Origin: SG8-39 sp041558415
GTDB taxonomy: Bacteria > Pseudomonadota > Gammaproteobacteria > Burkholderiales > SG8-39
DNA: 64,000 nucleotides
Direction: 5' to 3'
Assembly: GCA_041558415.1 (NCBI GenBank)
Contig: JBFFEY010000011.1
Location: 1-64,000 of the forward strand
Within the stretch, counting starts at the first letter, position 1; every line of letters starts with the position of its first letter. Shown here piece by piece: positions 8,132-17,578 of this stretch. The translations under genes and the position numbers were made by a program. Below the pieces are notes generated by a model. The model saw nothing but the letters and a program-made list of their open reading frames with translations. It ran no database searches and had not been told where the DNA came from.

Positions 8132-9416
8132 CGATCGAAGAACGGTGTCGCGTCGACGCGAGATGGGCTGCGACCTCGCCGACTGTGAGAAAGGAACCGA
8201 ACACCACGATTCTATCATCGTCACCTGCTTCCTCGAGCGCGGCGCGGAACGCCGCGCGCGGATCCGGGTGACAGCGCAGCGGCGACTGCACGCCGCAGCG
8301 ACGCAATACCCTTTCCAAGTGCTCGGCGCGCGCGCCGCGCGGGCCCGGCAGCGAGGCCAGCTGCCAGCGCGTCAGGCGCGGCGCGATGGCGCGGACCACG
8401 CCCTCGATGTCCTTGTCGCCAAGCATGCCGAGCACGCCGATCGTCTCGCGCGCGTAGCCGGCCGCGCCGAGGTTCGCCGCCAGCGTGCGCGCCGCCTGCG
8501 GATTGTGCGCCACGTCGAGCACCACCGAGGGTCGCCCGGGCAGCACCTGAAAGCGGCCGGGCAGCGCGACACGCGCCAGACCCTGGCGGACGTCCTGCAT
8601 TGAAACCGGCAAGCGGCCGTGCAGCGACTGCAGCGCGCAGATGGCCGCGGCGGCGTTGGCCAGCTGCGCCCGTCCGCGCAGGGCGGGATGGGCGAGACTG
8701 GCGCGGCGCCCGTCGGGCCCCCAGTAGCGCCACTGCGCGCCCTGCGCCTCGAAGCCGAAGGCCTCGCCGAGCCGCAGCAGCTGCGCGCCGACGGCCCGCG
8801 CAGCCTGCAACACGCTCTGCGGCGGATCGGCATCGGCAATCACGGCCGGCCGTGCCGCGCGCAGGATGCCGGCCTTCTCGGCTCCGATGGCCTCGCGCGT
8901 GGCGCCGAGGTACTCGCTGTGATCGACGTCGATCGCCACCAGCACCGCGCAGTCCGCGTCGATGACGTTCACGGCGTCGAGCCGGCCACCGAGACCAACC
9001 TCGAGCACCACCGCGTCCGGCCGCTCCCGCTGGAACAGCCAGAGTGCCGCCAGGGTGCCGAACTCGAAGTAGGTCAGCGCCACTTCGCCCCGTGCCTGCT
9101 CCACCGCCGCGAACGCCGCGCACAGCGCCGCATCGCTCGCCTCGCGCGCGTCGATGCGCACGCGCTCGTTGTAGCGCAGCAGATGGGGCGAGGTGTACAG
9201 GCCGGTGCGGTGGCCTGCGGCGCGCAGGATCGCCTCGAGCATCGCGCAGGTCGAACCCTTGCCGTTCGTGCCGCCGACCGTGATCACCGGGCACGTCAAC
9301 TCGAGCGCCAGTCGCCGACGCACCTGCCCGACGCGCTCCAGTCCGAGCGCGATGCTCGCCGGATGCTGGCGCTCGATGAACGCCAGCCACTCGGCGAGCG
9401 TACGCGCGGTCGCCAA
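8124..9416 (-). CDS. folC: Bifunctional dihydrofolate synthase/folylpolyglutamate synthase FolC
   Basis: About 430 residues of the Mur-ligase-like fold. The P-loop VGGTNGKGST is near the N-terminus, and TSPHLLRYNERV and the conserved DVAHNP motif follow. The enzyme adds glutamate to dihydropteroate and to folates. The start is uncertain: no ATG fits. A TTG at 9414-9416 gives the expected N-terminal length after the accD stop at 9436; longer frames would overlap accD. The C-terminus overlaps the dedD start. Confidence 0.93.
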   Translation of the reverse strand: MATARTLAEWLAFIERQHPASIALGLERVGQVRRRLALELTCPVITVGGTNGKGSTCAMLEAILRAAGHRTGLYTSPHLLRYNERVRIDAREASDAALCAAFAAVEQARGEVALTYFEFGTLAALWLFQRERPDAVVLEVGLGGRLDAVNVIDADCAVLVAIDVDHSEYLGATREAIGAEKAGILRAARPAVIADADPPQSVLQAARAVGAQLLRLGEAFGFEAQGAQWRYWGPDGRRASLAHPALRGRAQLANAAAAICALQSLHGRLPVSMQDVRQGLARVALPGRFQVLPGRPSVVLDVAHNPQAARTLAANLGAAGYARETIGVLGMLGDKDIEGVVRAIAPRLTRWQLASLPGPRGARAEHLERVLRRCGVQSPLRCHPDPRAAFRAALEEAGDDDRIVVFGSFLTVGEVAAHLASTRHRSSIDG

Positions 9417-9435
9417 GCCTCGCCCTGTCCGCGCT

Positions 9436-10308
9436 TCAGTCGGCCCGGTCGGCCGGCAGGTCCTGCAGCATGGCGAGCAGCTTCGCCAGCCGCTCACGCA
9501 GCTCGCGCCGGTCGACGATCATGTCGATCGCGCCCTTCTCGAGCAGGAACTCGGCACGCTGAAAACCCTCTGGCAGGGTCTGGCGTACCGTCTGCTCGAT
9601 GACGCGCGGGCCCGCGAATCCGATCAGTGCCTTCGGCTCGGCGATGACGACGTCGCCCAGCATGGCGAAGCTGGCCGATACGCCGCCCATTGTCGGATCC
9701 GCGAGCACCGAGATGAACGGCAGGCGCCGCCCGGCGAGCTCGCTGAGCGCTGCCGTGGTCTTGGCCATCTGCACCAGCGACAGGAGACCTTCCTGCATGC
9801 GCGCCCCCCCGGAGGCCGTGACGCAGATGAACGGCAGCTTCTGCTCGAGCGCCAGGCGCACGCCGCGCACGAAGCGCTCACCGACCACCGAACCCATCGA
9901 GCCGCCCATGAAGTCGAACTCGAAGGCTGCGCAAACCACGCCGATCGACTGGATTGCGCCCTGCATCACCACCAGCGCATCGCGCTCGCCGGTCTGCGTC
10001 TGCGCCTCGGACAGCCGCTCGGGATAGCGGCGCGAATCCTTGAACTTCAGGCTGTCGACCGGTTGCACCTCGTCGCCAATCTCGAAGCGGCCGTCGGCAT
10101 CGAGCAAGGCGTCGAGGCGCTCGCGCGCCCCCAGGCGCTCGTGGTGTCCGCACTTGGGGCAGACGTTGAGGTTGCGCTCGAGGTCGGTGCTGTAGAGCAC
10201 CGCATCGCAGGACGGGCACTTGGTCCACAAGCCTTCGGGTACCGTCTTGCGCCCGGATCCGGAGGAACGCTGGATCTTCGGCGGCAGCAGCTTCTGTAGC
10301 CAGCTCAT
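9436..10308 (-). CDS. accD: Acetyl-CoA carboxylase carboxyltransferase subunit beta AccD
   Basis: A 290-residue protein. An N-terminal zinc ribbon with Cys31, Cys34, Cys50 and Cys53 is followed by the carboxyltransferase domain (TASGGARMQEG, MGDVVIAEPKALIGFAGPR-like segments). With AccA, encoded in this window at 38010-38978, it transfers carboxyl from biotin to acetyl-CoA to make malonyl-CoA. The gene lies 22 bases after trpA in the usual order trpA-accD-folC. Confidence 0.97.
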   Translation of the reverse strand: MSWLQKLLPPKIQRSSGSGRKTVPEGLWTKCPSCDAVLYSTDLERNLNVCPKCGHHERLGARERLDALLDADGRFEIGDEVQPVDSLKFKDSRRYPERLSEAQTQTGERDALVVMQGAIQSIGVVCAAFEFDFMGGSMGSVVGERFVRGVRLALEQKLPFICVTASGGARMQEGLLSLVQMAKTTAALSELAGRRLPFISVLADPTMGGVSASFAMLGDVVIAEPKALIGFAGPRVIEQTVRQTLPEGFQRAEFLLEKGAIDMIVDRRELRERLAKLLAMLQDLPADRAD

Positions 10309-10329
10309 TACGATCCTCCCGGAAGGCCT

Positions 10330-11133
10330 CTACTGCGGCGCATCGAGCGCGGCGCGGATCGGCGCCAGCAGCGCCTTGACGCGGGCCACGGCGTGCTCGG
10401 GGCCCGCCGCCTCGATCTCTTGAATGATACGGCTGCCGATCACCACGGCATCCGCGCTGCGGGCGATGTTTCGGGCCGACTCCGCGTCGCGAATGCCGAA
10501 GCCGACGCCGATCGGCAGCCGCGTCGCGGCCCGGATCGCCGGTACGCGCGCCGCCACCTCGGTCAGGTCGAGATGACCCGCGCCGGTGACGCCCTTGAGC
10601 GAAACGTAGTACAGATAGCCGCTGCCGATGCGGGCGACTTCCTCGATGCGCTTTTGCGTCGAGGTCGGTGCGAGCAGGAAGATCGGATCAATGCCGTGGC
10701 GCTTGGCGGACTCGGCGAAGCGCGCGCATTCCTGCGGTGGATAGTCGACGACGATCAGACCGTCGACGCCCGCAGCGGCGGCCGCGTCGAGGAAGCGCTC
10801 GACGCCCATCGCCTCGATGGGATTCGCATAGCCCATCAGCACCAGCGGCGTTTGCGCATCGCCGCGGCGGAACGTGCGCACCAATTCGAGCACGTCTTGC
10901 AGACCGACACCGAGCTTCAGCGCGCGCTCGCTCGAGCGCTGGATCACGGGTCCGTCCGCCATCGGGTCGGAAAACGGCACGCCCAGCTCGAGGATGTCGG
11001 CGCCCGCCTCTACCAGCGCCTGCAGCAGCGCCACGGTGAGCGCCGGCGTCGGGTCGCCCGCCGTAATGTAGGGGATGAGCGCCTTGCGGCCCTGCGCGCG
11101 CAGCGCCTCGAAGCGTTGCGGGATGCGCGACAT
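10330..11133 (-). CDS. trpA: Tryptophan synthase alpha subunit TrpA
   Basis: A 267-residue TIM-barrel protein that cleaves indole-3-glycerol phosphate. The catalytic pair sits at the canonical positions: Glu49 in ILELG and Asp60 in SDPMADGP. It starts 3 bases after the trpB stop, so the subunits are coupled. The rest of the trp pathway (trpE, G, D, C) is not in the window, which is usual for the split trp genes of this group. Confidence 0.97.
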   Translation of the reverse strand: MSRIPQRFEALRAQGRKALIPYITAGDPTPALTVALLQALVEAGADILELGVPFSDPMADGPVIQRSSERALKLGVGLQDVLELVRTFRRGDAQTPLVLMGYANPIEAMGVERFLDAAAAAGVDGLIVVDYPPQECARFAESAKRHGIDPIFLLAPTSTQKRIEEVARIGSGYLYYVSLKGVTGAGHLDLTEVAARVPAIRAATRLPIGVGFGIRDAESARNIARSADAVVIGSRIIQEIEAAGPEHAVARVKALLAPIRAALDAPQ

Positions 11134-11135
11134 TG

Positions 11136-12335
11136 TCAGAAGCGGATACCGGAGCGCTCGGCGACCGTGTGCATGTCCTTGTCGCCGCGCCCGGAAAGAT
11201 TCACCAGCAGCAGCGCATCACGCGGCATGCTCGGCGCGATCTGCGCTGCGTAGGCGATCGCGTGGCTCGACTCGAGCGCCGGAATGATGCCCTCCAGGCG
11301 ACACAGGTCGTGGAAGGCCTGCAGCGCAGCTTCGTCGGTGACTGCCGCGTACTCCGCGCGACCGCTGTCCTTCAGCCAGGCATGCTCCGGCCCGACGCCC
11401 GGATAGTCGAGGCCGGCAGAAATCGAGTGCGTCTCGATGATCTGGCCGTTGGCGTCCTGCAGCAGGTACGTCCGGTTGCCGTGCAGCACGCCGGGCTGAC
11501 CGGCGCAAAGCGACGCGGCGTGCTTGCCGGTCGCGAGGCCCTCACCCGCCGCCTCGACGCCGATCAGGCGTACGCCCTCGATACCGATGTACGGATAGAA
11601 GATGCCCATGGCATTCGAGCCACCTCCGACACAGGCGATGACGGCGTCCGGTTGCCTGCCGGCCAGCGCCGGCATCTGCTCCAGGCACTCGCGCCCGATC
11701 ACCGCCTGAAAGTCGCGCACCATCATGGGATAGGGATGCGGCCCCGCGACCGTGCCGATGATGTAGAACGTGTTCTCGACGTTGGTGACCCAGTCGCGCA
11801 TCGCCTCGTTCAGAGCGTCCTTCAGGGTCTTCGAGCCGGATTCGACCGGCACCACGCGCGCGCCGAGCAGTTTCATACGGTAGACGTTGGCCGCCTGGCG
11901 CTTGGTGTCCTCCACACCCATGTACACCACGCACTCCATGCCGTAGCGCGCCGCAACCGTCGCGGCGGCGACACCGTGCATGCCGGCGCCAGTCTCCGCG
12001 ATGACGCGCGGCTTGCCCATGCGGCGCGCAACCATCGCCTGGCCGACCGTGTTGTTGATCTTGTGCGCGCCGGTGTGGTTCAGATCCTCGCGCTTGAGGT
12101 AGATCTGCGCGCCACCCAGCTGATCGGAGAGACGCTTGGCATGGTAGATCGGGCTCGGCCGGCCGACGTAATGCTTGAGCTCGTAGGCGAGCTCCGCCGC
12201 GAACGCAGGGTCCGCGCGGCAGGCTTCATAGGCGAGCGTCAGCTCCTCGAGCGCCTGCGACAGCGTCTCGGCGACGAAGACGCCGCCATAGTTTCCAAAA
12301 TGCCCGCGCGCGTCGGGCAGGTCATACACCTGCAT
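11136..12335 (-). CDS. trpB: Tryptophan synthase beta subunit TrpB
   Basis: A 399-residue PLP enzyme that condenses indole with serine. The PLP lysine is Lys92 in HTGAHKINN; the phosphate-binding GGGSNAMG segment is also present. Length and motifs match the standard TrpB1 type. Its start overlaps the end of trpF by 14 bases, pointing to translational coupling in a trpF-trpB-trpA operon. Confidence 0.97.
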   Translation of the reverse strand: MQVYDLPDARGHFGNYGGVFVAETLSQALEELTLAYEACRADPAFAAELAYELKHYVGRPSPIYHAKRLSDQLGGAQIYLKREDLNHTGAHKINNTVGQAMVARRMGKPRVIAETGAGMHGVAAATVAARYGMECVVYMGVEDTKRQAANVYRMKLLGARVVPVESGSKTLKDALNEAMRDWVTNVENTFYIIGTVAGPHPYPMMVRDFQAVIGRECLEQMPALAGRQPDAVIACVGGGSNAMGIFYPYIGIEGVRLIGVEAAGEGLATGKHAASLCAGQPGVLHGNRTYLLQDANGQIIETHSISAGLDYPGVGPEHAWLKDSGRAEYAAVTDEAALQAFHDLCRLEGIIPALESSHAIAYAAQIAPSMPRDALLLVNLSGRGDKDMHTVAERSGIRF

Positions 12336-12942
12336 CGTTTACCTCGGCGATGAACGCTTCGATCATTGCGGCGCCTTTGATTCCTTTCGCAACCTCGACA
12401 CCGGTGGACACATCGACACCCCAGGGTCTGACCAGGCGCAGCGCCTCGCGGACGTTGTCGATCGTCAGCCCCCCCGACAGGATCAGCGGCCGATCCCGCT
12501 CGGCCGGCACCAGGCGCCAATCGAAGCGCGATCCCACGCCACCATAGGCCTCCACGTAGGCGTCCGCCAGCCAGCCCTGCGCACCCTTGAACGGGGCGAA
12601 ATATTCTAGCAAATCAGTGCCCTCCCTTACCCGGCAGGCCTTGATGTAGGGCACGCCGAACTGCGCGCAGAACGGCGCATCCTCCTCGCCGTGAAACTGC
12701 AGCGCGTCGGGTCTCACTTCGGCGAGGACGCGCTCGACCATTGCGCGTTCCGGATTGACGAACAGCGCGACCGCGCTGACGAAAGGCGGCAGCGCCTCGC
12801 GCAGGCGCCGCGCCTGCTCGTATGAAAGACAGCGCGGGCTCGGCGGGTAGAACACCAGTCCGATCGCGTCCGCGCCGGCACGCGCCGCGGCCAGCGCATC
12901 CTCGATCCGTGTGATACCGCAGATTTTCACCCGCACGCGCAC
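12322..12942 (-). CDS. trpF: Phosphoribosylanthranilate isomerase TrpF
   Basis: A 206-residue TIM barrel that isomerises phosphoribosylanthranilate in tryptophan synthesis. The N-terminal motif VKICGIT contains the catalytic cysteine (Cys8). The C-terminal ILSGGLTIDNV segment binds phosphate. It begins 3 bases after the truA stop and overlaps trpB, consistent with one transcript. Confidence 0.96.
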   Translation of the reverse strand: MRVRVKICGITRIEDALAAARAGADAIGLVFYPPSPRCLSYEQARRLREALPPFVSAVALFVNPERAMVERVLAEVRPDALQFHGEEDAPFCAQFGVPYIKACRVREGTDLLEYFAPFKGAQGWLADAYVEAYGGVGSRFDWRLVPAERDRPLILSGGLTIDNVREALRLVRPWGVDVSTGVEVAKGIKGAAMIEAFIAEVNDAGV

Positions 12943-12945
12943 GGC

Positions 12946-13737
12946 TCAGGCGTCCAGCGCGAGCAGCTCGGGGGCCGCGCGTCGTTGCGGCAGTCCCCAG
13001 CGCGCCTCGTACTCGATCGTCTCCAGGTACAGTCCTTCCGCGCCGAAAGTCGGCGCCCCAAGGCTGCGGTCGCGCGCGTCGAGCAGCTCGCGCATCCAGT
13101 GCGGCGGATAGCGCCCCTTGCCGACATAGACCAGCGCGCCCACCAGATTGCGTACCATGTGGTGCAGGAAGGCGTTTGCCCGCACGACGAAGTCGATGCG
13201 CTCGCCGCGCGGTTCGATGCCCAGGGCACTCACCGTGCGCACCGGCGTTTTCGCCTGGCATTCGGACGAACGGAACGCGGAAAAGTCGTGCTCGCCGATC
13301 ACGTGCTGCGCGGCGGCGCGCATGGCATCGACGTCGAGCGGTGCGTGAAACCAGCCCACGCGTCCCGCCGCGAGCGCGGGCCGCACCGCGCGGTTGATCA
13401 GCACGTAGCGGTAGCTGCGTGCGCGGGCGCTGTAGCGCGCATGAAATGTGGCATCGACCGGCGACGCCCACAGCACGGCCAGCGACGATGGCAGCAGAGC
13501 ATTCACGCCGCGCACCCAGGCAGTCATCGGCCGCGCCACTTCGGCGTCGAAATGCACGACCTGCTCACGGGCATGTACGCCGCGATCGGTGCGCCCGGCC
13601 GCGACGACCGACAGTGCGGCGCCGGCGATCGTCGTCAGGGCTTCCTCGAGCGCGTCCTGCACCGTGCCGCCGTCCGGCTGGGTCTGCCAGCCGAGAAAGC
13701 GGCTGCCGTCGTACTCGAGACCGAGTGCGATTCGCAT
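12946..13737 (-). CDS. truA: tRNA pseudouridine synthase TruA
   Basis: A 263-residue enzyme making pseudouridine at tRNA positions 38-40. The catalytic aspartate is Asp51 in AAGRTDRGVHA. The start MRIALGLEYDG is typical. The gene lies between fimV and trpF, the same order as in Pseudomonas and many betaproteobacteria. Confidence 0.96.
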   Translation of the reverse strand: MRIALGLEYDGSRFLGWQTQPDGGTVQDALEEALTTIAGAALSVVAAGRTDRGVHAREQVVHFDAEVARPMTAWVRGVNALLPSSLAVLWASPVDATFHARYSARARSYRYVLINRAVRPALAAGRVGWFHAPLDVDAMRAAAQHVIGEHDFSAFRSSECQAKTPVRTVSALGIEPRGERIDFVVRANAFLHHMVRNLVGALVYVGKGRYPPHWMRELLDARDRSLGAPTFGAEGLYLETIEYEARWGLPQRRAAPELLALDA

Positions 13738-13807
13738 GTCGTTAAGGTTAGCCCACGCAGCGGCGCCCGGCACCGCGCTGTGGTGGCCCGGCTCGCGCGG
13801 GCGAGGA

Positions 13808-16216
13808 TTATCCCAGGCTCGCGAGCATCTGCTGCGCCTGCGCCTGCTGTGCGGCGTCGCCTTCCCGGGCAACCTCGTTTAGCAGCTCGCGCGCGCCGTC
13901 CTTGTCGCCCATCTCCTCGTAGGCCTTGGCGAGATCGAGCTTGGTCGCGACTTCCTGCCACTTGGCATCGCCGCCACCCGGCGCCGCGGCCTCGCCTTCC
14001 CCGCCCCCGAGATCGAGGCTGATCATGCCGAGGTCAGTCGATTCGCCCCCACCTGGCGCGCGCTCCTCGGCCGCGGCGGCAGGCCGCTCGCCGGAGTCGA
14101 GACTGAGCTCGAAGTCCAGCCCGCCGCCAGCGGCGGGTGCGGCCGCCGACGGTTCCTCGGCCAGCGGGCTCTTTTCCATCGTCGTCGTGCCGAGGTCGAA
14201 ATCCAGCGGACCGGTGGTGTCGACGAGCTTGGGCCGGTCCTCTGCGCCGGCCTCGGCCGCCGCGGGTTCCTCGCTCGTCGCACCGCCCAGGTCGAAGTCG
14301 AGGGTCACGTCAGAGCCCTTGCGATCGATTCCCGCGGAGGTCGCCTCGATGTTGAAATCCACAGCCGGCGCCGCCTCCGGCGATCCGAAGTTGGGCATCA
14401 CCGGCGCTGCCTCGCCCTCGCCGTACAGGCGGTTGCCGGGATCGATGGAGCGGCCGAGCGCCATGGTCTTTTCCCACTCCGGCCCCTGTTCCTTGACCAG
14501 GCCCTTCAGCTTGAGGGCGGTGGTTTCGAAGGCCTTCGTGTCGCGCCGCTTGGCGTAGATTTCGAGCAGCTTTTCGTGAAGCGCGGCGCGGCCGCTGTCC
14601 TTCTGCAGCGCCTCGCGCAGAATCTCCTCGGCCTGCGTGTCGCGCCCATAGGCCAGATACACGTCCGCCTCGGCGAGCGGATCGACTTCCTCCGCCTCCA
14701 TCCCCGCCGCTGCGCCCGCAGCGACCGCCCCGGCGCCCACCGCCGCGCCGCCGCCGGCCGCGGCGACGTTCAGCAGGCTATCGCCTAGCTGCGACTGCGT
14801 CGCCTGCTTTTTTCGTTTCCATGCATAGGCCCCGTAGCCGACGAGCAGGAGAATCACCAGCCCGAGACCGCCCAGCATGAGCGGATCGCCGAGATACTCG
14901 TCGAGCAGACTCGGCTCCGGCTGCGGCGCGGGTGCCACCGGCCGCGGCTTGGCTGGCGCCGGCTTCGGCTTCGGTGCCTCGGCCGCCGGCTTGGCGGGTT
15001 GGGCGGCCGGCTTGGGCGCTTCGGCGGCCGGCTTGGGCGTCTCGGCCGCAGGCTTGGGTGCTTCCGCAGCCGGCTTCGGCGTCTCTGCCGCCGGCTTGCC
15101 CGCGGACGCAGCCGCGCTTTGCTCGAGCTGCGCGATCTGCTGGTTCTTGATCTCGAGCAGTTTCTGCAGATCGGTGATGTTCTTTTCCAGCTCGCCGACG
15201 CGCGACTGCGCTTCCTCGAGCTCGCGATCGCGCGCCACGCGATCGTCCTCGCGCGCGGCCGCCGCCGCCGCGCTCGGCGCGCCGGGCTTCTCCGGCTCGG
15301 CGCGCGACAGCTTCAGCTGGTCGCGCGAGCTATCGGGTTCGGCCCTGCCTGCATCGGCGGTGATCTGTCCTTCCGCGGTACGCGTACCCGCGGTGCCCGG
15401 CGCGGTCGGCGCGGCCGCGGCAATCTGCCGGCGATATTCCGCGAAGCGCGCCATGTGCTCGAGCACGACCTCCTTTGCTTCGTCGCGACCGACTGCGGTA
15501 ACCGTGTCGCGATCGGGAATGCGCAGAATGCGACCGGCGCGCACCAGATTGATGTTCTCCCGGATGAACGCTTCCTGGTTCGCGCGGTAGATCGCGATCA
15601 TCATCTGATTGAAGGTCACGCCGGCATGCATGTGTTCGCGCGCGATCTTCGACAGCGTGTCGCCCTTGACCACTTCGTAGTCGACCGCCGGTGTGATTGC
15701 CGCCGAAGGCGCGGGCGCCGCGCTGGGCTCGACTGGTGCCGCAGGCGTCACCGGTTGCGAAGGTGCAGCCGCCGCCGGTGTCGTGGGCCCCATCACCGCG
15801 CCGGCCGGCGGCGGCGGAATGTAGGTCGGCGGATCGAGCAGTACGGTGTACTCGCGCACCAGGCGACCACCCGCCCACTCGAGTTCGATCAGCATCTCGA
15901 GAAACGGCTCGTTCACCGGGCCACGCGATGTCAGGGCAACGATCGGCTGGCCGTCACGTCGCTGTACCGTCAGCTTCAGGCCGATCAGCGCCGGATGGAA
16001 TTCGACGCCGGCCTGGCGGAATGCTTCCGAGGACGCAAGCCGAACGCTGAGCGTGTCTTGCTCGCCGCTTCGCAGGGCGACGATCTCGATCTCGGCGCGC
16101 AGCGGTTCACCCAGGGCAGACAGCACGCGCAGCGTGCCGAGGCCTGCCGCGTTCGCCGCAAACGAGGCGAAAAACAGCAGCGCGGCCAAAGCCTGCGCGA
16201 GGAAACGTTTGCTCAC
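13808..16216 (-). CDS. fimV: FimV/HubP-type polar pilus assembly protein
   Basis: An 802-residue protein. Domains in order: signal peptide 1-23; FimV N-domain about 25-130; proline-rich linker; LysM peptidoglycan-binding domain about 180-228; coiled coil about 330-370; Pro/Ala/Lys heptapeptide repeats 375-416; one membrane helix about 445-466; acidic cytoplasmic region with a TPR-like segment and the conserved C-terminal FimV domain (about 755-802, TKLDLAKAYEEMGD). FimV/HubP organises cell poles and supports type IV pilus assembly and twitching. A good promoter lies upstream. Confidence 0.93.
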   Translation of the reverse strand: MSKRFLAQALAALLFFASFAANAAGLGTLRVLSALGEPLRAEIEIVALRSGEQDTLSVRLASSEAFRQAGVEFHPALIGLKLTVQRRDGQPIVALTSRGPVNEPFLEMLIELEWAGGRLVREYTVLLDPPTYIPPPPAGAVMGPTTPAAAAPSQPVTPAAPVEPSAAPAPSAAITPAVDYEVVKGDTLSKIAREHMHAGVTFNQMMIAIYRANQEAFIRENINLVRAGRILRIPDRDTVTAVGRDEAKEVVLEHMARFAEYRRQIAAAAPTAPGTAGTRTAEGQITADAGRAEPDSSRDQLKLSRAEPEKPGAPSAAAAAAREDDRVARDRELEEAQSRVGELEKNITDLQKLLEIKNQQIAQLEQSAAASAGKPAAETPKPAAEAPKPAAETPKPAAEAPKPAAQPAKPAAEAPKPKPAPAKPRPVAPAPQPEPSLLDEYLGDPLMLGGLGLVILLLVGYGAYAWKRKKQATQSQLGDSLLNVAAAGGGAAVGAGAVAAGAAAGMEAEEVDPLAEADVYLAYGRDTQAEEILREALQKDSGRAALHEKLLEIYAKRRDTKAFETTALKLKGLVKEQGPEWEKTMALGRSIDPGNRLYGEGEAAPVMPNFGSPEAAPAVDFNIEATSAGIDRKGSDVTLDFDLGGATSEEPAAAEAGAEDRPKLVDTTGPLDFDLGTTTMEKSPLAEEPSAAAPAAGGGLDFELSLDSGERPAAAAEERAPGGGESTDLGMISLDLGGGEGEAAAPGGGDAKWQEVATKLDLAKAYEEMGDKDGARELLNEVAREGDAAQQAQAQQMLASLG
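14969..15094 (-). repeat. fimV: Six tandem 21-bp repeats in fimV encoding PAAE-x-PK heptapeptides
   Basis: On the minus strand six in-frame copies encode variants of P-A-A-E-T/A-P-K; the fifth reads PAAQPAK. They form an extended periplasmic linker before the membrane helix. Copy number in such repeats often varies between strains. Confidence 0.85.
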
Positions 16217-16253
16217 GATGGTCCCACCCTGAGTCTATTCTTGCCGGCCAAGT

Positions 16254-16282
16254 AACATAACATCATGGTCTTAGGCTGGCAA
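16254..16282 (-). promoter_or_regulatory. Predicted sigma-70 promoter of fimV
   Basis: On the minus strand TTGCCA (16277-16282) and TATGTT (16254-16259) have a 17-base spacer, about 38 bases before the fimV ATG. The surrounding 16217-16441 gap is unusually AT-rich for this window and holds no gene. Confidence 0.55.
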
Positions 16283-16441
16283 GCTGAGAAATTTTCTCGG
16301 TTTTTTTAATTTTGCTTAGGAATCAGAAGAAAAAAATCACGCATTCGATAAATTGCAGGAAGCCATCAGCGGCGCGCGATGCGGCGGCGCATCAAGGCCC
16401 GAAACTGACGGTCGTGCCTCCCCGATGCGATGCCGGGCAGG

Positions 16442-17566
16442 TCAGTGTTTGACGCCGGCGTCCAGCAGGATGCGCAACATCCTGCGCAACGACTCGGCCG
16501 CACCCCACAGCAGCTGGTCACCGACGCTGAACGCGGTCAGGAATTCGCCGCCCATCGGCAGCTTGCGTACACGGCCAACCGGCACCGTCAGCTTTCCGCT
16601 GACCGCCGCGGGCGTCAGTTCCGCGAGCGACACCTCGCGCTGGTTCGGTACCAGCCTCACCCAATCGTTGCCCTCGGCGATCATGCCCTCCACCTCGTCG
16701 AGCGGCACGTCTCGGCGCAGCTTGATGGTGAAGGCTTGGCTGTGGCAGCGCATGGCGCCGATCCGCACGCAAATGCCGTCGATCGGGATCGGGCGCTCGC
16801 TGCGCCCGAGGATCTTGTTGCTCTCGCTTTGCCCCTTCCACTCCTCGCGGCTCTGGCCATTGCCGAGATCCTTGTCGATCCACGGCAGCAGGCTGGCGGC
16901 GAGCGCGTGGCCGAACTGCTCGCGCGGCAGCGTCGACGAGCGGATCGTCTCGGTCACGTCGCGATCGAGCGACAGCGCGCTTGTCGCGGGATCGTCGAGC
17001 AGGGGTCGCGCCTGCGCGCCGATGGCCGACATCTGCGCCACCAGCTCGCGCATGTTGGCGGCACCCGCGCCCGAGGCGGCCTGATAGGTCATGCTCGTCA
17101 TCCACTCGACGAGGTCGTTGCGAAACAGGCCGGCCAGCCCCATCAGCATCAGACTCACCGTGCAGTTGCCGCCGATGTAATTGCGCAGGCCCTTCGCGTG
17201 CGCCTGCTCGATGACCGGCATGTTCACCGGATCGAGGATGATCACGGCGTCGTCCTGCATGCGCAGCGCGCTCGCCGCGTCGATCCAGTAGCCCTTCCAG
17301 CCCGCGTTGCGCAGCTTCGGGAACACCGCATTGGTGTAGTCACCGCCCTGGCAGGAGATGATCACCGGCAATGCGCGCAGGGCCTCGAGATCCATCGCGT
17401 CCTGCACCGCCTCGACGTCCTTGCCGATCGCCGGGCCCTGGCCACCGGCCTGCGAGGTTGAAAAGAACAGCGGCTCGATCAGGTCGAAGTCGCCCTCCTC
17501 GCGCATGCGCTGCACGAGCACCGAGCCGACCATCCCGCGCCAGCCGACAATGCCCACTCTCAACAT
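16442..17566 (-). CDS. asd: Aspartate-semialdehyde dehydrogenase Asd
   Basis: A 374-residue enzyme reducing aspartyl phosphate to aspartate semialdehyde, the branch point for lysine, diaminopimelate, threonine and methionine. N-terminal VGIVGWRGMVGSVL binds NADP. The catalytic cysteine is Cys135 in GGNCTVSLML, exactly the E. coli position. Length fits the long Gram-negative class. It lies 12 bases after leuB in the conserved leuB-asd-fimV order. Confidence 0.97.
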   Translation of the reverse strand: MLRVGIVGWRGMVGSVLVQRMREEGDFDLIEPLFFSTSQAGGQGPAIGKDVEAVQDAMDLEALRALPVIISCQGGDYTNAVFPKLRNAGWKGYWIDAASALRMQDDAVIILDPVNMPVIEQAHAKGLRNYIGGNCTVSLMLMGLAGLFRNDLVEWMTSMTYQAASGAGAANMRELVAQMSAIGAQARPLLDDPATSALSLDRDVTETIRSSTLPREQFGHALAASLLPWIDKDLGNGQSREEWKGQSESNKILGRSERPIPIDGICVRIGAMRCHSQAFTIKLRRDVPLDEVEGMIAEGNDWVRLVPNQREVSLAELTPAAVSGKLTVPVGRVRKLPMGGEFLTAFSVGDQLLWGAAESLRRMLRILLDAGVKH

Positions 17567-17578
17567 GGTTGCCCGCCC

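Noticed and set aside
14969..15094. Short tandem repeats as a mobile element
   Set aside because: They encode a Pro/Ala/Lys heptapeptide linker inside fimV.
16285..16307. Plus-strand hairpin with T-run as a terminator
   Set aside because: Both flanking genes are on the minus strand and the stem is short and AT-rich; no transcript to end on this strand.
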